Positions 9,901-18,083 are shown, counted from the stretch's first letter. The stretch: 64,000 nucleotides of DNA from Candidatus Hydrogenedens sp. (GCA_016125095.1 WGMK01000013.1:248001-312000), one strand, 5' to 3'. Translations and numbers: made by a program. The notes: generated by a model from the sequence alone, not told the origin.

Positions 9901-10155
9901 TTCCGTCTTGCTGATCTTGCCATTGTTATTGGTGTCGGCGTATTGCAGCACCAGGCTGCCGTACCCCGGCGCGAAGGCTTCGATTTCACCCGCCGAGAGC
10001 CCGCCGTCATGGTTGGCATCCAGCAGCGGCCACACCGTGTCGATGATGACCTGCGGATCCTCCGGCAGGGGACACGGCTGCGCAGCCCTTGCCGGTAACG
10101 CCGCACACAGCACCAGCGCGACTAGCGCCAAGAAACCCGTCATTGGAGCTCGCAT
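6997..10155 (-). CDS. Secreted modular EF-hand protein with Glu-Gly linkers
   Basis: I start this 1052-residue protein at the ATG at 10155, which has GGAG nine bases upstream and opens a signal peptide (MTGFLALVALVLCAALPARA after MRAP). The frame extends further upstream but without a signal-like start. The body is five full modules and one shorter one, each beginning CPLPxDxxxLIxxxWPxxDxNxDGGLSxxE. Each carries about four EF-hand-type loops (DTNGDRVITFSEA, DLNNDGRVDCVDL and similar), so about 20 candidate calcium sites in all. Modules are joined by acidic linkers such as EGETTPEGE. A beta-rich domain follows, then two LSELLRVVQFFN / LQELLRMIQIYN units like those in the protein at 4519. An extracellular calcium-dependent structural or scaffold role is inference. 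Confidence 0.85.
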   Translation of the reverse strand: MRAPMTGFLALVALVLCAALPARAAQPCPLPEDPQVIIDTVWPLLDANHDGGLSAGEIEAFAPGYGSLVLQYADTNNNGKISKTELNAVLALLGGDPLGLIDTNGDRVITFSEAADLGVTQEQFAQIDLNNDGRVDCVDLGEIAPDGETTPEGETPKGCPLPDDFQTLIHFLWAAADADHDQTLSRAEMDSIAPQLTARAFGPWDLNGDDIMTYEESLATINFFAPLLVLETVDTSGNGTLEPGETSGFASQQEFAELDRNRNGVLDCEDLAAAPEGEGELTEFCPLPDDNEQLLRLIWPLVDSNQDGGLSIQELAALGIDVPEEYFGLVDLNRDGKVSLEEALSLAPVVLQTLIVTPGAGDGLLGLVDTNGDRVISYNEVAEYIDEATFIAADLDRNGVIDCNDLQGVTPDGETDGEVVWEGEVPQEGEPAEPCPLPNDILALLDLIWPIADADQSGGISLHEVLNIYPDFPTEYFPLADQNNNGEVSMAELQALLPLLDSLLPGAADDILSYVDANANGVIEFEEVSEYASAQQFASVDLNQNGVIDCGDFDGVSPEGEQPGEGEVVVEGELPIEGEPNTYCPLPLDPFVLIHFVWPAVDVNSDQAISRDELDAVAPEVTEDAFDYLDANNDDRITFDEVLALPVILGGGEAQVLLAGPIPPDLIALVDVNQDGVLSYAEVTAYAEPVLFTRLDHNQNGVLDCGDLGGVTEPGEGELGPPEGEDEPEGEPTGPEICAVAPLLQDLFPLLDTNRDGAITLAEIRTLGPQANLLPIDDASLFRQADLNNDGRVTLDEVAAVLRRCNGDVPGEGEPGTPEAEVRVRRHTSGNGFYVPGRELVVETTILAEPNLGIAALALVETLPERWAFTRVLSDGGAAIVPEFGDSGRVTFVWTTVPRLPVTVRYTAGTFTANGPQAIVGHAAYRIGDQLNELISPITSTPLGLGWSEDHCHAADYNHDWTLSLSELLRVVQFFNLGAIGCDIGTEDGYAPSAADLLSCIPHSGDYNADWLLELQELLRMIQIYNSPNGAYYVAEDAATDDGYVPGMFELK

Positions 10156-10346
10156 TGCCCATTCTCCGCGTTGAGGCTCGTCGCCTCTGCCCGTAGTGCG
10201 CCGCGCATGGCGACGCGCCCCTGACTGCCAGTATAAGGCAATGCGCCCGGAATCGCCAGCCCAAAATACGAATAAGCAGCAAGCCAATATCCCCTCTGCC
10301 GGGCCATAGGCGTTCCTCGGCGGGTAAAGAAAGGGTGACGTTTCGC

Positions 10347-10376
10347 TTGGTACCGCCCGATCCGCTCTGGTAGAAT
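10347..10376 (+). promoter_or_regulatory. Candidate sigma-70 promoter of the bamD-lptE-holA operon
   Basis: TTGGTA (10347-10352) and TAGAAT (10371-10376) are separated by 18 bases. The -10 is 50 bases before the ATG at 10426, which has AGGAGGG at 10414-10420. The -35 is imperfect. Confidence 0.45.
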
Positions 10377-10425
10377 CGCGTGCAGTACGCCCCACGGGGC
10401 GCTGTTCCCATGCAGGAGGGTACAC

Positions 10426-11433
10426 ATGTTGGCGCGATTTTGCTGTCTGGTGCTCGGAGCCGCGGCGTTACTTGCTGCGGCCGCCCCGGCGCACGCCCAG
10501 TGGGTTTGGACGCCCCAAACCGGCCGATTCATCAACCTGGACCGTATGCCGAAGGAAACGGCGGAGCTTCAGGTCGAATACGCGCGGACGCTGCTGCTCG
10601 AGGGCAACCCCCGCAAGGCCTTCCGCGAGACCGACAAGTTCATTCGGTTCTACGATCAGAGCGATTTCGCCGACGACAACCAGTTCCTGCGCGGTGAAAT
10701 CCTGATGGCCATGGGCCGCGCCAAGGGCGCCGCCGAGGAATTCCAGAAGGTTATCGCGAATTACCCCGATACCGAGCTGTATTCGCAGGCCATCGAAAAG
10801 CAGTACGAAATCGCGGACCACTACTACGAGCAGGGCTTGGAGCGTATCGACGACCGCTGGCGCCTGTTGTTCCGCAAGCGCCCGCTCAAGCGCGCCATCG
10901 ACGTGTACGGCATGGTGATCGACAACCAGCCCTTCACGCCCCAGGCCGCCGAGGCCCAGTACAAGGTTGGACTTTGCCATTACGCCGCCAAGGATTACCT
11001 CGAGGCGGCCTTCGAATACCGCCGCGTCGTGGAAGATTACGGCACCTCCGAGTATGTCGCGGACGCCAGCTACGGCCTCACGCAGTGCTACTACGACATG
11101 TCGTTCCCGCCGGAATACGACCAGTCCCCCAGCAAGCTGGCCATCGAATCCATCGACAGCTTCCAGCGCCGCTTCCCCGACGATCCCCGCACGGCGGATC
11201 TGACGCCGAAGCGCGACGAGATGCGCGAGAAGATTGCGGACCAGCGCCTGCTGAACGCCCAGTATTACGAGCGCCGCCAGAAGTTCGCCGCGGCACGTGT
11301 GTATTACGAGGGCATCGTGCGCGACTACGCGGGCACGGCGGCCGCCACGGAGGCCGAGGCCTGGCTGTCAGAGAATCCCGACGTGTTCAGCCTCGAAGAG
11401 AAATACGAAGGCCGGACGCGCCGCACGCTATGA
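10426..11433 (+). CDS. bamD: BamD/YfiO-like outer membrane assembly TPR protein
   Basis: This 335-residue protein has an N-terminal signal peptide (LARFCCLVLGAAALLAAAAPAHA) followed by about five tetratricopeptide-type helical hairpins rich in Tyr and Ala. Segments such as ALGKAKGAAEEFQKV-like and YPDTELYSQAIEKQYEIADHYY are typical of YfiO/BamD proteins, which help the Bam machine insert beta-barrel proteins. BamD is normally a lipoprotein, but no lipobox Cys follows this signal peptide, so it may be periplasmic and soluble. The strong AGGAGGG is five bases before the ATG. The stop overlaps the start of the next gene as ATGA. The neighbouring LptE-like gene supports an outer-membrane biogenesis role. 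Confidence 0.72.
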   Translation: MLARFCCLVLGAAALLAAAAPAHAQWVWTPQTGRFINLDRMPKETAELQVEYARTLLLEGNPRKAFRETDKFIRFYDQSDFADDNQFLRGEILMAMGRAKGAAEEFQKVIANYPDTELYSQAIEKQYEIADHYYEQGLERIDDRWRLLFRKRPLKRAIDVYGMVIDNQPFTPQAAEAQYKVGLCHYAAKDYLEAAFEYRRVVEDYGTSEYVADASYGLTQCYYDMSFPPEYDQSPSKLAIESIDSFQRRFPDDPRTADLTPKRDEMREKIADQRLLNAQYYERRQKFAAARVYYEGIVRDYAGTAAATEAEAWLSENPDVFSLEEKYEGRTRRTL

Positions 11434-11993
11434 GACGTGCCGCCGGAATCGCGTTCGCGGGAATGTGCGGGCTGATGCTCGCCGCGTGCGGGTATACCGC
11501 CGAGAGTTCCCTCGATGCCAAGTATCAGACCATCCATGTCTCGCCGTTCTACGACTCGAGCGATCAGTACGGGCTGCAGGCGCCGCTGACGAACGCTGTC
11601 ACGCGCAAGTTCGTGACCGACGGGCGCCTGACCGTCGTGCCGCGCGATCAGGCCGATCTGCTGCTTGAAGGCGTGATCACCAACTACCGCCTCAAGGGCG
11701 TGACTTACGACGCCGACGACTCGGTGACTCAGTTCCTGCTGGTGGTTACCGCAGGTGTCCGGGTGACCGACCAGCAGACCGGCGACACGCTTTGGGAAGA
11801 AGAGTTGATGGCCGGCGAGACGACGTACTACACGCTCGCCGCCGGGCAGTCCTCCGATCGACTTCGAGGCAACGCCGAGGTCTATCTGCCCACGGTGACG
11901 AGTTTCGCGAGCGAAGAAGAGAACCGCGCGGCATCCGAAGCGCTCGAGCAGTTGGCCTCGGATATCTTCTACCGCACCATCGAGCCCTGGTAA
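11430..11993 (+). CDS. lptE: LptE-like LPS-assembly lipoprotein
   Basis: This is a 187-residue lipoprotein. The signal sequence ends in the lipobox LAAC, with Cys20 followed by GYT, as is common in LptE proteins. The rest (IHVSPFYDSSDQYGLQAPLTNAV, then DQADLLLEGVITNYR and a beta-rich region) matches the general plan of LptE, which plugs the LptD barrel during lipopolysaccharide export. The ATG overlaps the upstream stop (ATGA). The order lptE then holA is also seen in Enterobacteria, which strengthens the call. A generic DUF-type lipoprotein remains possible because LptE sequences diverge strongly. Confidence 0.68.
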   Translation: MRRAAGIAFAGMCGLMLAACGYTAESSLDAKYQTIHVSPFYDSSDQYGLQAPLTNAVTRKFVTDGRLTVVPRDQADLLLEGVITNYRLKGVTYDADDSVTQFLLVVTAGVRVTDQQTGDTLWEEELMAGETTYYTLAAGQSSDRLRGNAEVYLPTVTSFASEEENRAASEALEQLASDIFYRTIEPW

Positions 11994-11999
11994 TCCACC

Positions 12000-13028
12000 G
12001 TGCAAGTCGCGGATTTGATGCGGAAGATCGGCAGCGAGCCGCTCCCGCCGGTGCTCGTGTTTGCGCCTGGCAAAGCGGCCTTCGGCAAGGAGCCCTTTGA
12101 GCCGGCACTCGCCGAGGAAGCCATTGCCGCGATCATGGCCGAGTATGTCGATCCCTCGATGCGCGATCTTGCCTACTCCGCCTACAACGCCTCGGATACG
12201 GCCCCGGCGGAGATCGTCGCGGAGGCCAATACGCTGCCCTTCCTGGTGGAGCGGCGCGTGATGCTGGTACGCGGTGCCGATCGCTACTTCGACATGGCTT
12301 CCGACAAGAAGTCGCCCATCGCGCCGCTGCTCGACTACCTGGCCTCACCGAATCCGGCCACGTTGCTCATGTTCGTGGCGCCGGGACCGGACAAGCGCAA
12401 GAAGCTATACAAGGCCATGGCCGAGGCCGATGCGCTGGTGGAATGCCCGCAGCTCGATGATCGCGCGCTTTCGGCCTGGATACGGCATAAGGCGGAACTT
12501 CAGGGCAAGAGCATCGAGCGGGGGGCGGTGGATGAACTTATCGGGCGCGCGGGCTCGCGCCTGAGCGACGTGGGCAATGCCTTGGCACTGGTCATCAACT
12601 TCGTGGGCGAAGGCACAGCGATCAAGGCCTCCGACGTACATACCGCGTGTGCCGATGTCGCGGAAGAAACGGTGTGGGCCTTGACCGATGCCATCGCCCA
12701 GTCCGACTCGAAGAAGGCCATCGAGGTGCTGCACCAGCTGCTGGCGCTCGGCAAGGCGCCCGATGAACTACTCGGCACCATCAACTGGCTGCTGGAGAAC
12801 GCCTATCGCGCGTGCCCCGAAAGCCGCGCGGGAGGCGTGAAGAGCAAGTTCGTGGAAAACAAGGTGGCACCGTTGTCGCGCAAGCTGGGACGCGCCAAGA
12901 TGATCGAGGTGCTGGCCCTGTGCACCCGCACCCACTTCATGATCCGCAGCACGGGGGTGGACCATGTGCTGGCGCTGGAGGTGCTGGTGATGCGGCTTGC
13001 TGCGCCCATGCCGCGGCGAGCCGCCTAG
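12000..13028 (+). CDS. holA: DNA polymerase III delta subunit
   Basis: This 342-residue clamp-loader subunit opens the beta sliding clamp for the replicative polymerase. The start is GTG at 12000, six bases after the lptE stop; an ATG at 12018 is the alternative. The sequence shows the HolA layout: an N-terminal AAA+-like domain (AEYVDPSMRDLAYSAYN, TLPFLVERRVMLVRGAD), a lid region and a C-terminal collar domain with AEETVWALTDAIAQ and KKAIEVLHQLLALG. It is the last gene of the operon. Its TAG shares the palindrome CTAG with the stop of the converging sulfatase gene. Confidence 0.85.
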   Translation: MQVADLMRKIGSEPLPPVLVFAPGKAAFGKEPFEPALAEEAIAAIMAEYVDPSMRDLAYSAYNASDTAPAEIVAEANTLPFLVERRVMLVRGADRYFDMASDKKSPIAPLLDYLASPNPATLLMFVAPGPDKRKKLYKAMAEADALVECPQLDDRALSAWIRHKAELQGKSIERGAVDELIGRAGSRLSDVGNALALVINFVGEGTAIKASDVHTACADVAEETVWALTDAIAQSDSKKAIEVLHQLLALGKAPDELLGTINWLLENAYRACPESRAGGVKSKFVENKVAPLSRKLGRAKMIEVLALCTRTHFMIRSTGVDHVLALEVLVMRLAAPMPRRAA

Positions 13029-14557
13029 ATGTAGCCCAGCGCTTCCATGGCGCTGACATCGTCCTCGCTCATCGGCGTCTCGGGCGCCGCTTCCTCCTTC
13101 GGCTCTTCCTGCGCCATCGACTTGCAGTGCGCGTAATACCGCTCCAGCGCTTCGCGGAAGGTATCGCGCGTCGATGTCTCCGCATCGGCCACGTTCGTCT
13201 GCTCGTTCGGGTCGTCGGGCAGGTAGAACAGCTCCTCGTACACCGTCGGGCCGAAGATATCCGCAGGCTGCTTCTTGCCTTGGGAGAACAGTTTCTCGCG
13301 TGCGCCGCAATCGCGTGACAATGTCGCCAGCTTCTCGGAGGCGTACCACTGCACCGCCGCCGTATACTTCCAGTCGCCGCTCACAATCGTGCGCACCAGA
13401 TTGCGGCTTTGAATCATCAGCTCCGAGACGATCGGCTCGCCGATTGCCCGCGGCATGAACTGGCCGTCCTTCTTTTCGAACAGCGGCTGCCCAGAGACGA
13501 CCGCCGAGTTTTCTACGCCCGCCATGGACAGCAGCGTCGGAAAGAGGTTCAGCAGCGCCACGCGCTGTTCCGACGACCCCGCCGGAATCTTTCCCGGCGC
13601 CCAGAATATCAGCGGTACATGGGTGGATTCATTGTAGAGTCGCCACGCATGTTCCACAAAGCCGTGGTCCAGAAACTCTTCACCATGGTCGGCTGCCACG
13701 ACTACGATGGTGTTATCCAGTTGCTGTGCCTGATCGAGGAGATCGAAGAGCACGCCTATCGCATAGTCGACGTGCGCAATCTCGGCGTCGTAGCGCGATA
13801 CCATGTCCTCGAAGCGGTGCTCGCCGGGGCCGAAGCCGCTCTGCTTGAGATTCTCCAGCTGCGGACGCACGTACTTGTACAGCAGCAGCGGCTGTTTCTC
13901 CACCTTGTCGGCCATGCGCATGTACATCGCGCGAGGGGGACTGTAGGGGCCATGCGGATCGATGTAGTGGACGTAGGCGAAGAAGGGCTTGCCGGGATCG
14001 GCGTTGGCGAAAGCCGCGGCCTTGCGCGAAAGGGTTGGCCCCATACCGCTGGCCATGCCCCCCCGCGATTCGAAGTTCAGCCGGTCGAAACCACGCCGGA
14101 AATTCGCGTTCATCAGCATGGCCGTGTCGGTGAAAAGACCAGTACGGTACCCTGCCTCCTTGAACTGCTCCGCCAGCGTGGCGTAGTTCGGCTTCGCTTC
14201 CCAGCCCGTGCTGCCGCTCTCCGAGGGAAACAGGCCCGTGAAAATCGACGAGACCGATTCGCGCGTGTAGGACGACTGCGAGATGGCGCGCGTAAAGCGG
14301 AACCCCTCGCGGGCCAGGCTGTCGATGAAGGGCGACGTGGAACGGGGATAGTCGAAGACGCTGAGGTGGTCGGCGCGCAGTGAATCCAGAATTAGAACCA
14401 GAACATTCGGCGGCTTCTCTGCCTCGTCTTTACGCGGCGGCCAGGCCTTGATGGCCTCTGCTTGCTGGCCCGCCGCCGCGCCCGCAGCCACCGCCCCCCC
14501 GGCCAGTGCCAGGAAATTGCGTCGGGTGCATTGCGGGATTACGCTGCGTGGGTCCAT
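13025..14557 (-). CDS. Exported sulfatase-like hydrolase lacking the formylglycine cysteine
   Basis: This 510-residue protein of the alkaline-phosphatase/sulfatase superfamily has an N-terminal Tat-type signal (TRRNFLALAGG), so export of a folded enzyme is likely. The metal-binding start NVLVLILDSLRADHLSVFDY, the HYIDPHGPY segment and VVVAADHGEEF (metal site) are present. Where type I sulfatases carry Cys-x-Pro-x-Arg, this protein reads SSYTRESVSSIFTGLFP, which places Thr at the nucleophile position. That resembles LtaS/EptA-like phosphotransferases and the many sulfatase-like proteins of environmental bacteria that lack the Cys. The substrate could be a sulfate ester, a phosphoester or a phospholipid headgroup. 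The C-terminal 30 residues are Glu-rich. Confidence 0.78.
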   Translation of the reverse strand: MDPRSVIPQCTRRNFLALAGGAVAAGAAAGQQAEAIKAWPPRKDEAEKPPNVLVLILDSLRADHLSVFDYPRSTSPFIDSLAREGFRFTRAISQSSYTRESVSSIFTGLFPSESGSTGWEAKPNYATLAEQFKEAGYRTGLFTDTAMLMNANFRRGFDRLNFESRGGMASGMGPTLSRKAAAFANADPGKPFFAYVHYIDPHGPYSPPRAMYMRMADKVEKQPLLLYKYVRPQLENLKQSGFGPGEHRFEDMVSRYDAEIAHVDYAIGVLFDLLDQAQQLDNTIVVVAADHGEEFLDHGFVEHAWRLYNESTHVPLIFWAPGKIPAGSSEQRVALLNLFPTLLSMAGVENSAVVSGQPLFEKKDGQFMPRAIGEPIVSELMIQSRNLVRTIVSGDWKYTAAVQWYASEKLATLSRDCGAREKLFSQGKKQPADIFGPTVYEELFYLPDDPNEQTNVADAETSTRDTFREALERYYAHCKSMAQEEPKEEAAPETPMSEDDVSAMEALGYI

Positions 14558-14684
14558 CGGATGCCGGTCCTTTCAACTATTCTCGCCAGACTGAATCGCG
14601 TGAGCCTAACCGACGCCCGGCTTGCGGGTCAAACGCCTCAGCGCGTAGGCTACCCGTTTTTGTCCGCTATCGGGGTCGCTTTTT

Positions 14685-15902
14685 ATGTCGTCTGCGCCAT
14701 TAGAAACCGCCGCTCTCTGCCCGCATTTCGGGGAATGCGGCGGCTGCCAGCATCAGGACTGGTCGTATCCGAAACAGTTGGAGGAAAAGGCCCGACTGCT
14801 GTCCGAGGCCTACGGTACGCATTGGCCGGCGCCGATCGTCGTGCATCCTTCGCCCGTGCTTTGGCACTACCGCAACAAGGTGGATCCCGCCTTCGCTCCG
14901 ATGCAGTACGAGACGCCCCCGCCGAAGGATTTCGTGCGGGACACCGTGCTCGGCTTCAAGAAGAAGGGGCGCTGGTTCTGGCCGCTCGACATCGAAACCT
15001 GCCTGATCGGCCCGGCAGGATTGGGCGATCTGTTGGCTTCTGTGCGCGACTGGTATCGCAGCGCCGGCCTGCGCGCCTACGACAACAAGCGCGGCGGCGG
15101 ATTCCTGCGGCATCTGCTCGTGCGCGAGGCTGCCCACACGGGCGAGCGCATGGTGGTGCTGATTACCTGCGGCGGCGATCTGGACGGAGCCGGCTTTGTC
15201 GAGGCGGTGCAGCGCACCTGGCCCGCGCAGAGCATTCAGTGGGGCATCAACGACAAGCCCGCCGAGGTCGCGATGGCAGACGAACTGCGCCTGCTGTACG
15301 GCAAGGAGAGCATCACCGCGGAAATGCGGATACCCGACGGGGATACCGTGCGCCCGCTGCGGTTCCGAATATCACCCTTCAGTTTTTTCCAGACCAATTC
15401 CCCTGCGGCCGAGCAGCTGTACGGCCTGCTTCGCCGTTGGGTCGGTGAACTCGCGCCCGCGAACCTTTACGATCTCTACGGCGGCTCGGGCGGTATCGCC
15501 TTTTCCTGCGCGGACCTGGTGGGGCAGATCTGGTCGGTCGAAGAAGTTGAGGCTGCGTCCGTCGACGGACGATACAATGCGGAAGTGAATGGCATTGGCA
15601 ATGTCCTGTTTTTCACCGAAGACGTGAAAAATTTCCTGAAGCACCGGGTGGAGGCCGAGGGGCTCGCGGCGGATTCGCTGGTTATTGCCGACCCGCCCCG
15701 CGCCGGGCTGCATCCCAAGGCGCTCAAGCGCCTGATAGAACTCGCGCCGCGCCATATCATTTATGTGTCGTGCAATCCGAAGATTCTCGCGCGCGAGCTC
15801 GATGTGCTTTCGGAGTCCTACGCGCTTGCCCGGCTTGAGGCCGTCGATCTCTTTCCGCATACGCGGCACGTGGAGGTCGTCGCGCTGCTCGAGCGGAAAT
15901 GA
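14685..15902 (+). CDS. RNA m5U methyltransferase (RlmC/RlmD/TrmA family)
   Basis: This 405-residue SAM-dependent enzyme methylates C5 of a specific uridine in 23S rRNA or tRNA. An iron-sulfur cluster motif CPHFGECGGCQ (Cys12, Cys18, Cys21) is at the N-terminus, with the likely fourth Cys in DIETCLIGP. The SAM-binding loop is NLYDLYGGSGGIAF, the catalytic Asp-Pro-Pro stretch is IADPPRAGLHPKAL, and the nucleophilic Cys lies in IIYVSCNPKILARE. There is no TRAM domain before the cluster, which is closer to RlmC than RlmD. It is divergent from the sulfatase gene. The exact target cannot be told from sequence alone. Confidence 0.88.
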   Translation: MSSAPLETAALCPHFGECGGCQHQDWSYPKQLEEKARLLSEAYGTHWPAPIVVHPSPVLWHYRNKVDPAFAPMQYETPPPKDFVRDTVLGFKKKGRWFWPLDIETCLIGPAGLGDLLASVRDWYRSAGLRAYDNKRGGGFLRHLLVREAAHTGERMVVLITCGGDLDGAGFVEAVQRTWPAQSIQWGINDKPAEVAMADELRLLYGKESITAEMRIPDGDTVRPLRFRISPFSFFQTNSPAAEQLYGLLRRWVGELAPANLYDLYGGSGGIAFSCADLVGQIWSVEEVEAASVDGRYNAEVNGIGNVLFFTEDVKNFLKHRVEAEGLAADSLVIADPPRAGLHPKALKRLIELAPRHIIYVSCNPKILARELDVLSESYALARLEAVDLFPHTRHVEVVALLERK

Positions 15903-15940
15903 TGCGCATTTCGCCGCGGTAAAGCGGATAATCACGCCCG

Positions 15941-17311
15941 ATGATACGCATGCTCACAAAGCCGTGGCGGGGATTGGGCCGCGGACCGCGGCGCTTTCTC
16001 TGGTTCACCGCGCTCAATGTGGCCTCCTGGCACTCGCTGGTGGGGCCCGTGCTCGTGCTGTTCGCGCGCGAAATCGGCATGCCCCCGAGCATGGTCGGCA
16101 TCATGCTCTCGTTCTTGCCCGTATCCATGGCCCTCATTATCTTCACCGTGCCGCTGGTCGAGCGTTTCGGACCCCGCCGCCTCATGATGGTCACCTGGCT
16201 TGCGCGGAATATAGCGGCCTGCCTGGCGTTCAGTCTGCCCTGGGTGCTCTGGAAACTGCCGCACTTCGTGGCTTGGTATGTGCTGGCTGGCGCGGTGCTC
16301 GCCTTCTGCGTCACCCGCGCCTTCGGCGTCGGGGGATGGTTTCCCTGGCTGCATGAAATGGTCGAGGAAGACCAGCGTGGCGCCTTCTTCAGCGCCGAGG
16401 CCGCCGTGGCCCAGGTGGTCATCGTCTCGCTCAACCTGGTGCATGCCGTCGTGCTTTATGGCGATCCCGGCCTGTACCACTATCTCGGCATCTACGCCTC
16501 GGGCGTGGTGCTGGGGCTGTGCAGCGTGATACTCATGGCGCGGATTCCTGGCGGCGACCGCACGCCGCCCCACGAGCGCGCGGAAAATCTCATCGTCCTC
16601 TACCGCAGCGTGCTGGCGGACCGTCACTTCGTGCTCTTCCTCGCGCTCAGCAGCGTGGGACATGTCGTGATTGCCGCGGTTCGTACCACGGCGGTGCTGT
16701 TCCTGCGCGACGATCTGCACTTTTCGGCGAATCTCATCATGGCGATCTTCACGGCAGGCAGCATCGCCGTGCTGCTCAGCGTGCGATCCTGGTCGCGCTT
16801 CGCCGAACAGCACGGCACCTCGCTCGGCGCGGTCCTGTCGCTGGTTGGCCATGCCGCCGTATGCGCCGCGTTTCTGTTCGCGTTGCCGGGTACCACGTGG
16901 TCCGTGCCGCTGGTGGCTGGGGCCATGCTGCTCGGGCTGGTCCTGCACACGGCATTCGGTGTCATCTGCGAGCATGCCTGCCTCGACTATGTGCAGCCCG
17001 GCGCGCGCGTGGCCTACACCAATATCTGGATGTTGACCGTCGCCCTTTCGTTGGGCCTCACCCCGATTGCCTGCGGCTACGTCATCGAATACGGGGGCGA
17101 CCTGGGTTATCGCTCGCTCTTCGCCTGTGCCGGCGTGCTCGCGCTGGCCGGGGCCGTGCTGGCGCGGCGCTATATACCCGATCTCCGCCAGCACGACGAA
17201 GCGCTCGTGAACCTGCTCAACCCGGTGCTCACGGCGCGCGTGTTCGGCCGTATCATGTGGGTCACGCTCGGGCTGCATCCGGCGCCCAGTTCCAAGGCCG
17301 AGGACAGTTGA
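15941..17311 (+). CDS. Major facilitator superfamily transporter
   Basis: This 456-residue membrane protein has roughly twelve hydrophobic segments, the first around FLWFTALNVASWHSLVGPVLVLF. Segment SMALIIFTVPLVERFGPRRLMMV contains a loop resembling the MFS motif-A region between helices 2 and 3. I find no clear substrate signature. It begins 38 bases after the methyltransferase gene without a strong ribosome site and is followed 46 bases later by the next gene, so the three may be co-transcribed. Drug, sugar or metabolite export are all possible. Confidence 0.75.
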   Translation: MIRMLTKPWRGLGRGPRRFLWFTALNVASWHSLVGPVLVLFAREIGMPPSMVGIMLSFLPVSMALIIFTVPLVERFGPRRLMMVTWLARNIAACLAFSLPWVLWKLPHFVAWYVLAGAVLAFCVTRAFGVGGWFPWLHEMVEEDQRGAFFSAEAAVAQVVIVSLNLVHAVVLYGDPGLYHYLGIYASGVVLGLCSVILMARIPGGDRTPPHERAENLIVLYRSVLADRHFVLFLALSSVGHVVIAAVRTTAVLFLRDDLHFSANLIMAIFTAGSIAVLLSVRSWSRFAEQHGTSLGAVLSLVGHAAVCAAFLFALPGTTWSVPLVAGAMLLGLVLHTAFGVICEHACLDYVQPGARVAYTNIWMLTVALSLGLTPIACGYVIEYGGDLGYRSLFACAGVLALAGAVLARRYIPDLRQHDEALVNLLNPVLTARVFGRIMWVTLGLHPAPSSKAEDS

Positions 17312-17357
17312 ACCGCCGGGCGGCATCGCCCTAGTATCCCTCTGCGGAGGGGCTCCT

Positions 17358-18083
17358 ATGAGCGGGCAGCCGATAGATATCATCTACCACATCGATTGCG
17401 GCGGCGAACACCGCTACACCATTCCCATCCGCATCGACCCCGCAACCCAGGAACGCACGCGCGGCACGGAATCCGCCCCACCCGACTGGGCGCGTATCGA
17501 CCGCCACGCCTGTCCGGATTGCCCGCTGGCGGCCGGCCAGACGCATTGTCTCGCCGCGTTGGCCATCTGCGATCTCGTGGACATGTTCGGGCACATGCTC
17601 TCGTATTCCGAGGCCATTGTGCGCGTCGAGATGAAGCAGCGCACCATCGAAACACGCACCACCATGCAGCGCGTCATCAGTTCGCTGGCCGGACTTTTTC
17701 TCGCCACAAGCGGCTGCCCGAGCCTGGCGTTTCTCAAGCCGATGGCGCGCTTCCACCTGCCTTTCGCCTCGCGCGAGGAAACGCTCTTCCGCTCAGTTTC
17801 CTCCTACATGCTGCTGCAGTATTTCCTGCACAAGGAAGGCAAGCCCTGCGATCTCGAACTCAAGCAGTTGCAGGCGCGCTACGTGCAGCTCAGCCGTGTG
17901 AACCACAGCCTCGCGCATCGCCTGCGCGGGCTCGCCGAGGGCGACGCCAACATCAATGCGGTTGTCCTGCTCGATCTCTTCGCGCAGGATTTTCCCAACG
18001 CGATCGACAAGGGACTCGAGGAGCTTGAGACTCTCTGCCGCCCAGCACTCGATATACTCGAACAGGGCGGCGCGCCATTGTAA
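17358..18083 (+). CDS. Conserved uncharacterised protein with CPDCPL motif
   Basis: This 241-residue soluble protein has GGAG (17346-17349) before the ATG. An N-terminal beta-rich segment (IIYHIDCGGEHRYTIPIRID) is followed by HACPDCPLAAGQTHCLAALAI, a Cys-rich stretch that could bind a metal. A conserved-looking middle reads SSLAGLFLATSGCPSLAFLKPMARFHLPFAS, and the C-terminal half is helical. I recognise the overall pattern from uncharacterised proteins of other Gram-negative bacteria but know no function. It lies between an MFS gene and the oxygenase/ATP-grasp fusion. Confidence 0.65.
   Translation: MSGQPIDIIYHIDCGGEHRYTIPIRIDPATQERTRGTESAPPDWARIDRHACPDCPLAAGQTHCLAALAICDLVDMFGHMLSYSEAIVRVEMKQRTIETRTTMQRVISSLAGLFLATSGCPSLAFLKPMARFHLPFASREETLFRSVSSYMLLQYFLHKEGKPCDLELKQLQARYVQLSRVNHSLAHRLRGLAEGDANINAVVLLDLFAQDFPNAIDKGLEELETLCRPALDILEQGGAPL

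Noticed and set aside
8371..10098. A 575-codon plus-strand frame through the EF-hand gene
   Set aside because: It is the antisense of the repeated modules; the repetitiveness comes from the sense-strand repeats.
10230..10258. Sigma-70 promoter for the EF-hand protein gene (TATACT at 10235-10230)
   Set aside because: The -10 is good but the base positions 17-18 upstream read TGGCGA, a poor -35, so I do not list it as a feature.
15932..17383. A 483-codon minus-strand frame through the MFS gene
   Set aside because: It is the complement of a membrane transporter and gives an implausible His/Arg-rich sequence.
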